Source: Desulfovibrio desulfuricans | GTDB taxonomy: Bacteria > Desulfobacterota > Desulfovibrionia > Desulfovibrionales > Desulfovibrionaceae | Assembly (NCBI RefSeq): GCF_004801255.1 | Contig: NZ_CP036295.1 | Location: forward strand, 1,748,001-1,812,000 | DNA: 64,000 nt | Reading direction: 5' to 3' | Part shown: piece after piece, positions 35,143 to 46,695 of the stretch | Layout: each line of letters opens with the position of its first letter | How positions within the stretch are numbered: the stretch's first letter is position 1 | Program-made: the position numbers and the translations under genes | The notes under the pieces: generated by a model | What the model saw: the letters and a program-made list of their open reading frames with translations, nothing else | What the model was told of the DNA's origin: nothing | Databases searched by the model: none

Positions 35143-35513
35143 AGGTGGGAGTTGGACAGACCGTCGCTGCAGGCCGCAAGGCCTGGGGAGGAAAGTCCGG
35201 GCTCCACAGGGCAGAACGCTGGGTAACACCCAGGAGGGGCGACCCTCGGACAGCGCCACAGAAAGCAAACCGCCCCGCCTCGCGGCGGGGTAAGGGTGAA
35301 ACGGTGGGGTAAGAGCCCACCAGATGCCGCGGCGACGCGGCATGCTCGGCATACCCCGTTTGGAGCAAGACCAAATAGGGAAGGTGGTCGGCCCGACCAT
35401 TGCCTTCCGGGTAGGTTGCTTGAGGGTGCGGGTAACCGTACCCCTAGAGGAATGACGGTCTGGTGCGGGCAACCGCATGACAGAACCCGGCTTATCGTCC
35501 GACTCCCACTTGT
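35143..35513 (+). ncRNA. rnpB: RNase P RNA (class A)
   Basis: The catalytic RNA of ribonuclease P, which trims tRNA 5' leaders. The conserved core is easily seen: GAGGAAAGTCCGGGCTCC near 35190-35210, the ACAGAAAGCAAACCGCC stretch, the GGTAAGGGTGAAACGGTGGG region, the AGAGGAATGACGGTC segment and the closing pairing of 5' GGTGGGAGTTGGAC with 3' GTCCGACTCCCAC. The ends are set from this P1 pairing and may be off by a few bases. Length, about 370, is normal for type A. Confidence 0.97.
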
Positions 35514-35528
35514 TGACAAGGTGTGTAC

Positions 35529-36740
35529 ATGGCAGAAAGTTCCGGCATTTCGCCTGACGCGGCAAAACCCTGGGCGCTTGTACTGGCCGCCGGTCAGGGC
35601 AGCCGCATGGCCCAGGTCACCGGCGGTAAGGCCAAGCAGTTTCTGCCCTGGCGGGGCGCGCCCCTTTTTTGGCATGCCGCCCGCGCCATGAGCCGCAGCG
35701 CCTGCGTTGCCGGTATTGTCTTTGTTTTTCCTGCCAGCCAGCTTGCCGAAGCCACTGAACTTCTGACCGATCTGCACAAAAACGACGACCTAGGCCTGCC
35801 GTGGGTTACGGCCTGCGGCGGCGCGCTGCGTCAGGATTCCGTACGTCTTGGCCTTGCCGCGCTGCCGGTGCGCCCCGCAAGCGTGCTGGTGCACGACGCG
35901 GCACGCCCCTTTTTGTCCCCCGCGCTTGTGCGCAGGGTCTGCCATGAGCTGGCGCTGGGCGCTGCAGGCGTCATACCCGCAATTTCCGTTACCGACACCA
36001 TCAAGACAGTGGACAGTGGCCGCGTTGTCGCCACGTTGCCGCGCGAGGGGCTTGCAGCTGTGCAGACCCCGCAGGGGTTTCAGCTACAGCCCCTGCTTGA
36101 CGCCCACGCGCACGCCCTTGCAGCCGGGCTTGCCGTAACCGACGACGCCTCGCTGCTTGAGGCGCTGGGCCATGAGGTGCGTGTCGTGCCAGGCGAGGCC
36201 GCAAACGTGAAAATTACCCGTCCTGAAGATCTCGATTTGCTGCGCGACGCGGCGCCTGCCCCTGTCGTCCGCACCGGTATGGGCTACGACGTGCACCGTT
36301 ACGGCCAGGGGCGTCCCATGCGCCTTGGCGGCGTGAGCATCCCCGGCGCGCCTGAGGTGCTCGCCCACTCCGACGGCGACGTGCTGCTGCACGCCCTTGC
36401 CGACGCCCTGCTTGGCTGCGCGTGCCTTGGCGACATCGGCCAGCATTTTTCCGACAGGGATCCGCAATATGAGGGCATATCGTCCGCCATTCTGCTGCAT
36501 CAGGTTCTGGACATGGTGCGCGAGGCGGGCTGTACCCCAAGCCACGTCGACATGACCATTGTGGCGCAGGTTCCCAAGCTCGCGCCCTACCGCGAAGAAA
36601 TTAAAAAAAATGTCGCTCGGCTCATGGGGTTGCCCGCATCAAGCGTAAACCTCAAGGCTACCACTGAGGAATATCTGGGCTTCACAGGCCGTTCCGAAGG
36701 CATCAAGGCATATGCAGTTGTGACCGCGCTGGGGCGCTGA
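35529..36740 (+). CDS. ispDF: bifunctional IspD/IspF (MEP pathway)
   Basis: A 403-residue fusion of two enzymes of the non-mevalonate isoprenoid route. Residues about 1-235 are IspD (CDP-ME synthase): LVLAAGQGSRMA, KQFLPWRG and VLVHDAARPFLS. Residues about 245-403 are IspF (MECDP synthase): GMGYDVHRYGQGRPMRLGG supplies metal ligands Asp and His, then AHSDGDVLLHALADALLG and CLGDIGQHFSD. IspD and IspF catalyse non-consecutive steps, yet fusions are well known in alpha-, delta- and epsilonproteobacteria. Start 35529 (ATG) is used; a GTG two codons earlier is possible. It starts 15 bases after rnpB. Confidence 0.95.
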   Translation: MAESSGISPDAAKPWALVLAAGQGSRMAQVTGGKAKQFLPWRGAPLFWHAARAMSRSACVAGIVFVFPASQLAEATELLTDLHKNDDLGLPWVTACGGALRQDSVRLGLAALPVRPASVLVHDAARPFLSPALVRRVCHELALGAAGVIPAISVTDTIKTVDSGRVVATLPREGLAAVQTPQGFQLQPLLDAHAHALAAGLAVTDDASLLEALGHEVRVVPGEAANVKITRPEDLDLLRDAAPAPVVRTGMGYDVHRYGQGRPMRLGGVSIPGAPEVLAHSDGDVLLHALADALLGCACLGDIGQHFSDRDPQYEGISSAILLHQVLDMVREAGCTPSHVDMTIVAQVPKLAPYREEIKKNVARLMGLPASSVNLKATTEEYLGFTGRSEGIKAYAVVTALGR

Positions 36741-36788
36741 TCCGTTCCGCCTCCCCTGCCATTACGATTCGACATTACAAGGAAGGAC

Positions 36789-38573
36789 ATGAACACCGAA
36801 CTCAGCAGGCCATGGTTTGCGCACTACGACTCCTTTGTCCCACGCACTTCAGACGTGTGGAACAAGCCGCTGTACGCCTTGCTTGACGAGGCTGCGGACA
36901 AATATCCCAACCGCATGGCCGTTATTTTTCAAAATACGCGCATCACCTACAAGCAGCTGCGCGAACAGGCCGAACGCTTTGCCGGTGCCCTGCGCCGCAT
37001 CGGCGTAAAGACGGGGCACAGGGTGGCCCTGATGATGCCCAACATGCCCCAGACCGTGGTGGCCTTTTGGGGCATCATCAAGGCTGGCGGCGTGGTGGTC
37101 ATGACCAACCCCCTGTATATGGAAAAGGAAATCATGGCCAACATGCAGGACTCTGGCGCGGAGCACATGGTGCTGCTCGACCTGCTCTGGCCGCGGGTTT
37201 CCGCCCTGCGCGACCGCCTGCCGCTCAAAAACTTTATTGTGACGGGCGCCGCCGACGCGCTTTCCTTTCCGCTCAACTGGCTCTACAAGCTGAAGAAACG
37301 CCGCAGCATAAAGGAGCCCATACCCTACGACGGCAAAAACGTGCATGAGTGGAAGCACTTTTTCAAGGGCGCCGAGCGGTATTCCGCACCCATTGCCGAC
37401 CCCCTGCACGACCCCATCATGCTGCAGTACACCGGCGGCACAACAGGGCTGCCCAAGGGCGTTACCCTCACGCACAGCAACGTGGGCACAAACTGCCGTC
37501 AGGTGCTGGACATCATCCACGTCAGGGCGGAGGACAAGCATACCTTTATTTCGCTGCTGCCGTTTTTTCATGTCTACGGGCTCACCACGGGCCTGATCAT
37601 CCCCATTGCCCTTGCGGCCACCACACTGCCGCTGCCGCGCTACGTGCCGCAGGACGTGCTGCGCCTAATCGCCAGGTACAAGCCCACGGTTTTTCCCGGT
37701 GCGCCCTCGGTCTATATTTCGTTGCTGCAACAAAAAAATCTGGCGGACTTTGACCTGCGCAGCATCAAGATCTGCGTTTCCGGCTCGGCCCCGTTGCCGC
37801 GCGAAATTTTTCGCAAATTTCAGGAGACGACCGGCGCGGCCATTCTTGAAGGCTACGGCCTTACAGAGGCCTCGCCCATCACGCATTGCAACCCGCTGGG
37901 CTTGCAGGGCCAGCGCCCCAACTCCATCGGCATGCCCGTACCGGGCACCGACGCCCGCATTGTGGACATGGAAGGCGGCTCGCTTACCCTGCCGCCCGGC
38001 AAGATGGGCGAGCTGATCGTGCAGGGCCCGCAGGTCATGCACGGCTACTGGCGCAAACCCGACGAAAGCGCCAGCGCCCTGCGCAACGGCTGGCTGTACA
38101 CCGGCGACCTGGCGACCATGGACGACGACGGCTATTTTTATATTGTTGACCGCAAAAAAGACATGGTCATCGTGGGCGGCTACAATGTTTACCCCCGCGA
38201 GGTGGATGAAGTGCTGCTGGAGCACCCCAAGGTGCTTGAGGCCGTCAGCGTGGGCATCTCCGACGAGATACGCGGCGAGATACTCAAGGCCTTTGTGGTG
38301 CGCCGCCCGGGCGAAGAGCTCACCAAGGCCGACGTGATATCCTGGTGCCGCCAGAAGCTGGCTGGCTACAAGGTTCCGCGTCTGGTGGAGTTTCGCGACG
38401 AGCTGCCCAAAACCATTGTGGGCAAGGTGCTGCGCCGCGCCCTGCGCGAAGAAGAAGAGCAAAAGATGGCCAACCGCAAAAAACGGCGCTCGGCTGATCC
38501 TACCCCCGGCGCATCCGCTCCGGACGCCCCGATGACAGCCGAAAACGGCGACGAACCTGTGGGGCACGCCTGA
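36789..38573 (+). CDS. long-chain fatty acid-CoA ligase (FadD-like)
   Basis: A 594-residue AMP-forming acyl-CoA synthetase, which activates a fatty acid to acyl-AMP and then acyl-CoA. Motifs are complete: the P-loop YTGGTTGLPKGV, the GYGLTEASP segment, the hinge region with TGDLATMDDDGYFYIVDRKKD and GGYNVYPREVDEV, and the catalytic lysine in PKTIVGKVLRR. The last 45 residues are a low-complexity Lys- then Ala/Pro-rich tail not usual in the family. The stop overlaps the dtd start by one base (TGATG). An AAGGAAGG site precedes the start. Confidence 0.93.
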   Translation: MNTELSRPWFAHYDSFVPRTSDVWNKPLYALLDEAADKYPNRMAVIFQNTRITYKQLREQAERFAGALRRIGVKTGHRVALMMPNMPQTVVAFWGIIKAGGVVVMTNPLYMEKEIMANMQDSGAEHMVLLDLLWPRVSALRDRLPLKNFIVTGAADALSFPLNWLYKLKKRRSIKEPIPYDGKNVHEWKHFFKGAERYSAPIADPLHDPIMLQYTGGTTGLPKGVTLTHSNVGTNCRQVLDIIHVRAEDKHTFISLLPFFHVYGLTTGLIIPIALAATTLPLPRYVPQDVLRLIARYKPTVFPGAPSVYISLLQQKNLADFDLRSIKICVSGSAPLPREIFRKFQETTGAAILEGYGLTEASPITHCNPLGLQGQRPNSIGMPVPGTDARIVDMEGGSLTLPPGKMGELIVQGPQVMHGYWRKPDESASALRNGWLYTGDLATMDDDGYFYIVDRKKDMVIVGGYNVYPREVDEVLLEHPKVLEAVSVGISDEIRGEILKAFVVRRPGEELTKADVISWCRQKLAGYKVPRLVEFRDELPKTIVGKVLRRALREEEEQKMANRKKRRSADPTPGASAPDAPMTAENGDEPVGHA

Positions 38574-39055
38574 TGCGCATTATCGCGCAACGGGTTAAAG
38601 AAGCTTCCGTAACCGTCGATGGCCGTCTGGTGGCGGCCATCGACGAGGGAATCATGGCCCTTGTCGCCTTTGGGCGCGAGGACGGGCCAGACTATCGCAA
38701 CTCCCCTTCATATACGGCCATGGCCCGCAAGCTTGTGGGCCTGCGCATCTTTCCCGGTACGGGTGAAAACGCTCATAAGTTCCATGCATCACTGGACGAA
38801 TTTGGCGGCCAGCTGCTGCTGGTGCCGCAGTTTACCCTGTACGCCGACTGCCGCAAGGGCCGCAGGCCTTCATTTACCGATGCGGGCGACCCCGCGTGGG
38901 CCAAGGACATGTTTATGGATTTCGTTCAAATGGTTGACGAAACTTGCGCCGTCAGCGTATCGTCAGGCATCTTCGGAGCGGACATGGATGTGCGCCTGTG
39001 CAACTGGGGGCCTGTGACCATTTTTCTGGACTCTGCCAACCTGTTTTCCCGTTAA
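38573..39055 (+). CDS. dtd: D-aminoacyl-tRNA deacylase
   Basis: A 160-residue DTD. The enzyme frees tRNA from D-amino acids (and glycine on tRNA-Ala), a proofreading step in the cytoplasm. MRIIAQRVKEASVTVDG is the family start; VPQFTLYADCRKGRRPSF stands for the usual SQFTLYA motif with Ser replaced by Pro, and NWGPVTIFLDS holds the Gly-cis-Pro motif. It is translationally coupled to the acyl-CoA ligase gene. The Ser to Pro change in the first motif deserves note but the rest is intact, so activity is likely. Confidence 0.95.
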   Translation: MRIIAQRVKEASVTVDGRLVAAIDEGIMALVAFGREDGPDYRNSPSYTAMARKLVGLRIFPGTGENAHKFHASLDEFGGQLLLVPQFTLYADCRKGRRPSFTDAGDPAWAKDMFMDFVQMVDETCAVSVSSGIFGADMDVRLCNWGPVTIFLDSANLFSR

Positions 39056-39087
39056 CGCAACTGCTGCCATACGGAGGAAATACAGCC

Positions 39088-39441
39088 ATGTTTGAGCTGA
39101 AGGCGGAATCGCACACCGGTGTCACGGTACTGCGCTATTCGGGCAATCTGCTGCTGGGCGATGTGGCCCAGTTCAGCAAACTGCTTGAAGATCATTTGCT
39201 GGCGTCGGGTATTCGCCAGGTGGTGCTTGACCTGAGTCGTGTTGAAAAAGTGGACACCTCCGGGCTTGGGGTGCTTGTAAGCGCCAGCACCAAGGGACGC
39301 GGACGCGGACGCAGGCTGGTGCTGCTGATGCCTGCTCCCCATGTGGCCGAGCTGTTGCGCAAGGCTGAGATTGAGGGATTTTTCCCCACATTCGAGAGCG
39401 AAGAAGAATTGAAAGGCTATATTCCCGCTACTGCCGAGTAA
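39088..39441 (+). CDS. STAS domain protein (anti-sigma factor antagonist-like)
   Basis: A 117-residue single STAS domain. VVLDLSRVEKVDTSGLGVLV holds the conserved phosphorylatable serine, about residue 58, in the D-T-S-G motif. Such proteins bind and are phosphorylated by a serine kinase of the RsbW/SpoIIAB type to release a sigma factor or control another partner. No kinase or phosphatase gene is next to it. A GGAGG site is upstream of 39088; the longer frame from 38944 overlaps dtd and is rejected. Confidence 0.92.
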   Translation: MFELKAESHTGVTVLRYSGNLLLGDVAQFSKLLEDHLLASGIRQVVLDLSRVEKVDTSGLGVLVSASTKGRGRGRRLVLLMPAPHVAELLRKAEIEGFFPTFESEEELKGYIPATAE

Positions 39442-39482
39442 CGATATTACGGGGTTATGCCCTTCAGCCCGACGGATGGTGC

Positions 39483-42427
<2,945 letters not shown>

Positions 42428-42429
42428 CA

Positions 42430-43842
42430 ATGGCGGCTGATCCGGTTCTGGTGCTGCAACTGCACCGCATGGGCGACCTTATTCTGACTTTTCCGCTGCT
42501 TATGCGCCTGCGCCAGCTCTGGCCCGACAACCCTTTGTGGGTTGTGGCCGAGCCGGTTTTTTTTCAGCAGCTCATGCCGCTTGCGCCCGGCGTGGTGTTT
42601 TTTCCCCCTTCGCACTGCGGCACTTTGGCCCAGCAAAGTTATGCGGCCGCCATAAACCTGAGCAGCAGCCCGCTGGCGGCCCAGACCATGGCCGCGCTCA
42701 GGTCGCCCGTCAAGCTTGGGCCTATGGACGACGGCGCAGGCCTGCACATCAAGGGTTACTGGCAGCTGTACAGGGCCGCCCTGACGCAGAACAACCATGC
42801 CAACGCCTTTCACTGGGCCGACCTGCATCTGCTTGACCTTTCGCCCCGGCCAGATATTGCCGCTGTCGGCCATTCGCGTCCTGCCCCTGCCGGTACCCGG
42901 CGCGTCGGGCTGGTGCTGGGGGCGAGCGAGGCGGCCAAACGTCCCGATGCGGGATTTTGGGCCCGACTGGCCGCGCGTCTGGCCAGTGCCGACCTGACGC
43001 CCGTGTTTTTGGGCGGCAAGAGCGAAGAAGAACTGGGCGCGGAAGTTGCCCGTAGATGCGGGCTTGGTCAGGCCAATCTTTGCGGTAAACTGTCGCTGAG
43101 CGAGGTGGCGGCACTGATGCGCACGCTGGACCTGTGCATAACGCCCGACACCGGCCCCATGCATCTGGCCGACTATCTGGGCGTGCCTGTGCTCAACCTG
43201 TCCATGGGCCCTGTACACGCCCGCGAGACCGGCCCCTGCGCCCCTGGTCAATGGGTGCTGCGGGCCGCCATGAGCTGCGTGGGCTGCTGGCAATGCAGCC
43301 GTGGACGCCTGTACTGCAAACAGGCCTTCATGCCCGCCCCTGTCGCCAGAATCATTACGGATATTCATTCAGGCCTGACAAAGGCAAACGCCGCCGCGCC
43401 TGCCGCCTGCGCTGGTCTTGCCCTGTACCGTACAGGGCGCGACACCCTTGGCCTGCACACGCTCGCGCGCACAGATGAAGCCCCGCAGGCCTCCTGCCGT
43501 CCCCTGCTTGAAGACGTCTGGCAGGCGGTCTTTCTGTTCATGTATGATCCGGCACTGGAGCCGCTGCTGCGACAGCGCCTGGCACGGCTGCAGGCCGGGC
43601 ACCCCCAGCTTGCCAGCCGCCTTGCGGCCCGTTTTGCCCGGCTGTTTGCCCAGTGCGGCGAGCGCTTCAAACAGCGCGGTGTTTTGAGCGACGACTTCTG
43701 GCGCGGACAACCCGGCATGATGCGTCTGTTTACGGGGCATCTGCACATGTTTTTGCAAAACGAGGGTTTTGGCGAACAGGGCTGGCGCACGGCCCTGCAA
43801 CGCCTTGCGGCCCTGACCCCGCTTTTTGCCACCCCGGCCTGA
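42430..43842 (+). CDS. glycosyltransferase family 9 (heptosyltransferase-like)
   Basis: A 470-residue protein. The first 320 residues are GT-B family 9: VLVLQLHRMGDLILTFPLL at the start and PDTGPMHLADYLGVPVLNLSMGP near 240-260 are the heptosyltransferase signatures. The extension of about 140 residues at the C-terminus (ending LATPA-like) is not usual in the family and has several cysteines near CVGCWQCSRGRLYC. Heptosyltransferases add sugars to lipopolysaccharide core, but here the partner gene is a CgeB-type transferase, so the acceptor may differ. Start two bases after the previous stop. Confidence 0.88.
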   Translation: MAADPVLVLQLHRMGDLILTFPLLMRLRQLWPDNPLWVVAEPVFFQQLMPLAPGVVFFPPSHCGTLAQQSYAAAINLSSSPLAAQTMAALRSPVKLGPMDDGAGLHIKGYWQLYRAALTQNNHANAFHWADLHLLDLSPRPDIAAVGHSRPAPAGTRRVGLVLGASEAAKRPDAGFWARLAARLASADLTPVFLGGKSEEELGAEVARRCGLGQANLCGKLSLSEVAALMRTLDLCITPDTGPMHLADYLGVPVLNLSMGPVHARETGPCAPGQWVLRAAMSCVGCWQCSRGRLYCKQAFMPAPVARIITDIHSGLTKANAAAPAACAGLALYRTGRDTLGLHTLARTDEAPQASCRPLLEDVWQAVFLFMYDPALEPLLRQRLARLQAGHPQLASRLAARFARLFAQCGERFKQRGVLSDDFWRGQPGMMRLFTGHLHMFLQNEGFGEQGWRTALQRLAALTPLFATPA

Positions 43843-43911
43843 TACGGCAAGTATTGCCCCTCATCCGCCCATCGAATTTTTTAATACTTTGAATTTACAC
43901 AAAAAATAAAA

Positions 43912-43928
43912 TTGGAACACTCCTTGAA
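43912..43928 (+). promoter_or_regulatory. candidate sigma-54 promoter before fliK
   Basis: TTGGAAC at 43912-43918 and TTGA at 43924-43927 give GG and GA at the correct 12-base distance for a -24/-12 promoter (consensus TTGGCAC and TTGC). Three positions differ from consensus. It lies 26 bases before fliK in an AT-rich stretch. Flagellar genes of this group often depend on sigma-54. Confidence 0.4.
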
Positions 43929-43953
43929 TAGTTATGGGCGCAAGGAGTGAACA

Positions 43954-45855
43954 ATGCAGATTCTTCCCACAAGCATAAGCAGCAACCAGACCCTCTGGGA
44001 CGCCGCCAGCAACAACCGCCCAGACGACCAGCACACGTCTTCCTTCATGGAAGAGCTCAACAAGAGTCTGAGAGAGGTTGAAGAATCTGCGTCAACGCCT
44101 GCTGACTCCCCCACTACGCAAGAAACCCCCGTTTCCTCCAGCGCCTCTACCGCAAAAGCCGCGGTGCAGGTCGAGAGCCCCTACTCGCGCAGCAGCCGCA
44201 ACGGCGTAACCTACACGCTGGACGAAGTCTGCTTTACCAAGCAGGAAGTGCAAACCCTGTACAAGGACCTGATCAAGGCCGGAGCCACACCCGAAAGCCT
44301 TGCCAAGCTGGCCTCTCTTGCCGATATGCCCGATGGCGCAACCCTGGCCCAGGTCAAGGCCAGCGTCAAAGGCGGCGGGGGCATACCCGTGCTCTCCGAC
44401 GACGACAAGGCCAACATCACCTCGCTGCTCAAAAAGATCGACCCCTCCGGCATTCTGGACACTACGGTGCAGGCCATGATGATGCAGGGCAACGCGCAGC
44501 AGGCATACAACGCCATATCTACCTTTATGAGCAAGCTTGACCCGGCGGGCAGCATCGAGGTTTCCCAGAGTGAAGCTCTTTCGCTGGGACGAGGCCTTGG
44601 CCTTGGCTCGAGCAACCTGCAGACCCTGGCCAACAGCTTTGGGGGCAGCGCGTCTCTCACCTGCCTCAACGAGCAGTTTGGCGCCCTGATGGCGCCGGTT
44701 ACAGACTTTTTTGCCACGCAGGCCGCAGCGCAAAAGACGCTGGATACAGCGCTCAAGACCACGCTGCAACCCCGCATCAGCAAGGCCCGCACTCGCACGG
44801 AAAAGGAAAAGCAGGCCAATGCCCTGCGCAGCCGCACCGCCCAGCAGAGCAAGGTGCTTATCGACAAGACTGTACAGCAGAAGACCAACAATATTCTTGG
44901 CGAAACGCTCGACGCAGGTCAGCAAGCCTCCGCCAACGACATAAAGATCGCCGCTCAAAGCGAAATGATCGGCAAGGACATGACCAGCTCCAAGCAGACC
45001 GGCGGCAACACCGCTACGGACAGCAAGACCGCTGCAAACCAGCGCTCGCCTCTGGCGGAAAAAGTTTCTGAAGTCGCCTCTGGCCCGCAGACTGCCGCGC
45101 AAACGGGCAAGAACACTGCCGCCAATCAGACGCTTGCGCAGTCCGCCACCCAGCAGGCCAGGGCGCTGGACGACAAGGAACAGAAAAACCCCGCCCAGGG
45201 CGACACGGACAAGGATCAAAAGAACAAGTCGTCGTGGAGCGAACTGCTTGGCAAGATAGACGCCCAGGCCGCCTCGGCCGCAGGGCGCGGCAACATTGCG
45301 GCATACGCGGCCCAGCCTGTGCAAACCGCGCAGACCACTGCTGACCTGCAGGATGCGGCTGCGGTTGCCCCCATCGCCCGTCAGGTGGCCCAGCAGGTCG
45401 AACAGGGCATGCTCTCAAGCCTCAAGGGCGGCGGCACGCGACTTGATCTGCAGCTTAACCCGCAGGAGCTTGGCTCCATCAATGTTTCGCTCACTGTGCG
45501 CAATGGCGAGGTAAGCGCCATCATTCGCTCCGAAAAGTCCGAAACCACCGACATGATCAACCGTCAGGTCGACGCCATACGCAGCAACCTTGAACAGCAG
45601 GGCATCAAGGTGGATAAGGTCGAAGTGCGCCAGGACACCCGCCAGGATCAGAACAGCGCCAGCTGGCAGGATTTTACCCAGCACAATGCGCGGCAGGAAG
45701 AAGATGCCCGCCGGGAAGAACTTGCCCGTCTGAAGAATCTGGCAAGCGTAAGAAATTCCACATCAAATTCGACAATGACAACATTGGAACAGCCTGTGCA
45801 TTCTCTTGGGAACACGGCAATATATGCCACAAGCAACCTCAACGTGGTTGCCTGA
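43954..45855 (+). CDS. fliK: flagellar hook-length control protein FliK
   Basis: A 633-residue protein. The N-terminal 440 residues are low-complexity, rich in Ser, Thr, Ala, Gln and Lys, as expected for the secreted ruler part. The C-terminal domain (about 485-570) is the Flg_hook region: RLDLQLNPQELGSINVSLTVRNGEVS, then INRQVDAIRSNLEQQGIKVDKVEV. FliK measures hook length and switches the export apparatus from rod/hook to filament substrates. It is longer than most (400-500) because of the N-terminal linker. It is followed by flgD and flgE. AAGGAG lies before the start. Confidence 0.93.
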   Translation: MQILPTSISSNQTLWDAASNNRPDDQHTSSFMEELNKSLREVEESASTPADSPTTQETPVSSSASTAKAAVQVESPYSRSSRNGVTYTLDEVCFTKQEVQTLYKDLIKAGATPESLAKLASLADMPDGATLAQVKASVKGGGGIPVLSDDDKANITSLLKKIDPSGILDTTVQAMMMQGNAQQAYNAISTFMSKLDPAGSIEVSQSEALSLGRGLGLGSSNLQTLANSFGGSASLTCLNEQFGALMAPVTDFFATQAAAQKTLDTALKTTLQPRISKARTRTEKEKQANALRSRTAQQSKVLIDKTVQQKTNNILGETLDAGQQASANDIKIAAQSEMIGKDMTSSKQTGGNTATDSKTAANQRSPLAEKVSEVASGPQTAAQTGKNTAANQTLAQSATQQARALDDKEQKNPAQGDTDKDQKNKSSWSELLGKIDAQAASAAGRGNIAAYAAQPVQTAQTTADLQDAAAVAPIARQVAQQVEQGMLSSLKGGGTRLDLQLNPQELGSINVSLTVRNGEVSAIIRSEKSETTDMINRQVDAIRSNLEQQGIKVDKVEVRQDTRQDQNSASWQDFTQHNARQEEDARREELARLKNLASVRNSTSNSTMTTLEQPVHSLGNTAIYATSNLNVVA

Positions 45856-45879
45856 ACAAGGCCGTGGGGAGAATGACCT

Positions 45880-46611
45880 ATGTCCACCAGCGTTGCATCC
45901 GCAATCACTCAGGCCAACAACGAGTTTAACGCCGTTGTTGGCAAGCAGTCAGGCGGCGCCAACCTCGACAAGAACGCCTTCATGCTGCTTCTGGTTACGC
46001 AGTTCAAGTATCAGGATCCGCTGAACCCCATGGACGACAAGGAATTTGTCTCCCAGATGGCTCAGTTCTCCAGCCTTGAGCAGCTCATGAACCTGAATAC
46101 AAGCATGACCTCGCTTACTGATGCCACCAATAACGAGCAGATGATCAATGCCACCTCCTACATTGGCAAGGAGGTGACCGTCTCTGGCAACAGCATAGGC
46201 AAGGTGACCGACACCACGGCCAAGACGATGTCCATAACCAAGTTCCGCTACGCGCCCAACGATGATGTGGCCAGCGGCACGCTCACGGTGCGTGATGCCG
46301 ACAACAACGTCGTCTACTCGCAGGATGTTGGTTCAAAGGCGGCTGGCACGACCTATGAATTTGACTGGAACGGCATGACCAGCGCCGGAACAGTTGCCCC
46401 TGACGGCGTCTACACGGTCAACCTGTCCCTGCTCAGCGCCAAGGGCGAAGCCGTACTTGCCGATCAGGTGGTAAACGCCAAGGTAACAGGCGTGGTCAAC
46501 AACAATAAGACGGTCTACCTGGGCCTTGACGGCGGACAGCTGATGGAACTCTCGAAGGTGCGTCAGGTTACCGTACCCACAAGCACCAGTACAAATACAT
46601 CAACAAGCTAG
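45880..46611 (+). CDS. flgD: flagellar hook assembly scaffold FlgD
   Basis: A 243-residue protein. FMLLLVTQFKYQDPLNPMDDKEFVSQMAQFSSLEQL (residues about 34-69) is the FlgD signature. The rest has the FlgD Tudor-like and FnIII-like domains, with TYEFDWNGMTSAGTVAPDGVYTV. FlgD caps the growing hook and is discarded afterwards. It lies 24 bases after fliK and 84 before flgE. The Ser/Thr/Asn-rich end is unusual but short. Confidence 0.95.
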   Translation: MSTSVASAITQANNEFNAVVGKQSGGANLDKNAFMLLLVTQFKYQDPLNPMDDKEFVSQMAQFSSLEQLMNLNTSMTSLTDATNNEQMINATSYIGKEVTVSGNSIGKVTDTTAKTMSITKFRYAPNDDVASGTLTVRDADNNVVYSQDVGSKAAGTTYEFDWNGMTSAGTVAPDGVYTVNLSLLSAKGEAVLADQVVNAKVTGVVNNNKTVYLGLDGGQLMELSKVRQVTVPTSTSTNTSTS

Positions 46612-46695
46612 AGATACTGATTGGTATAACGGATAGGCGGCCACGAGCCGGCTAGCCAAAAAAATATCCCCCTATCCCGAGACACGGAGGAACTT

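Noticed and set aside
44092-45324. 410-codon minus-strand frame across fliK
   Set aside because: Shadow of a GC-rich coding frame; the plus strand encodes a recognisable FliK C-terminal domain.
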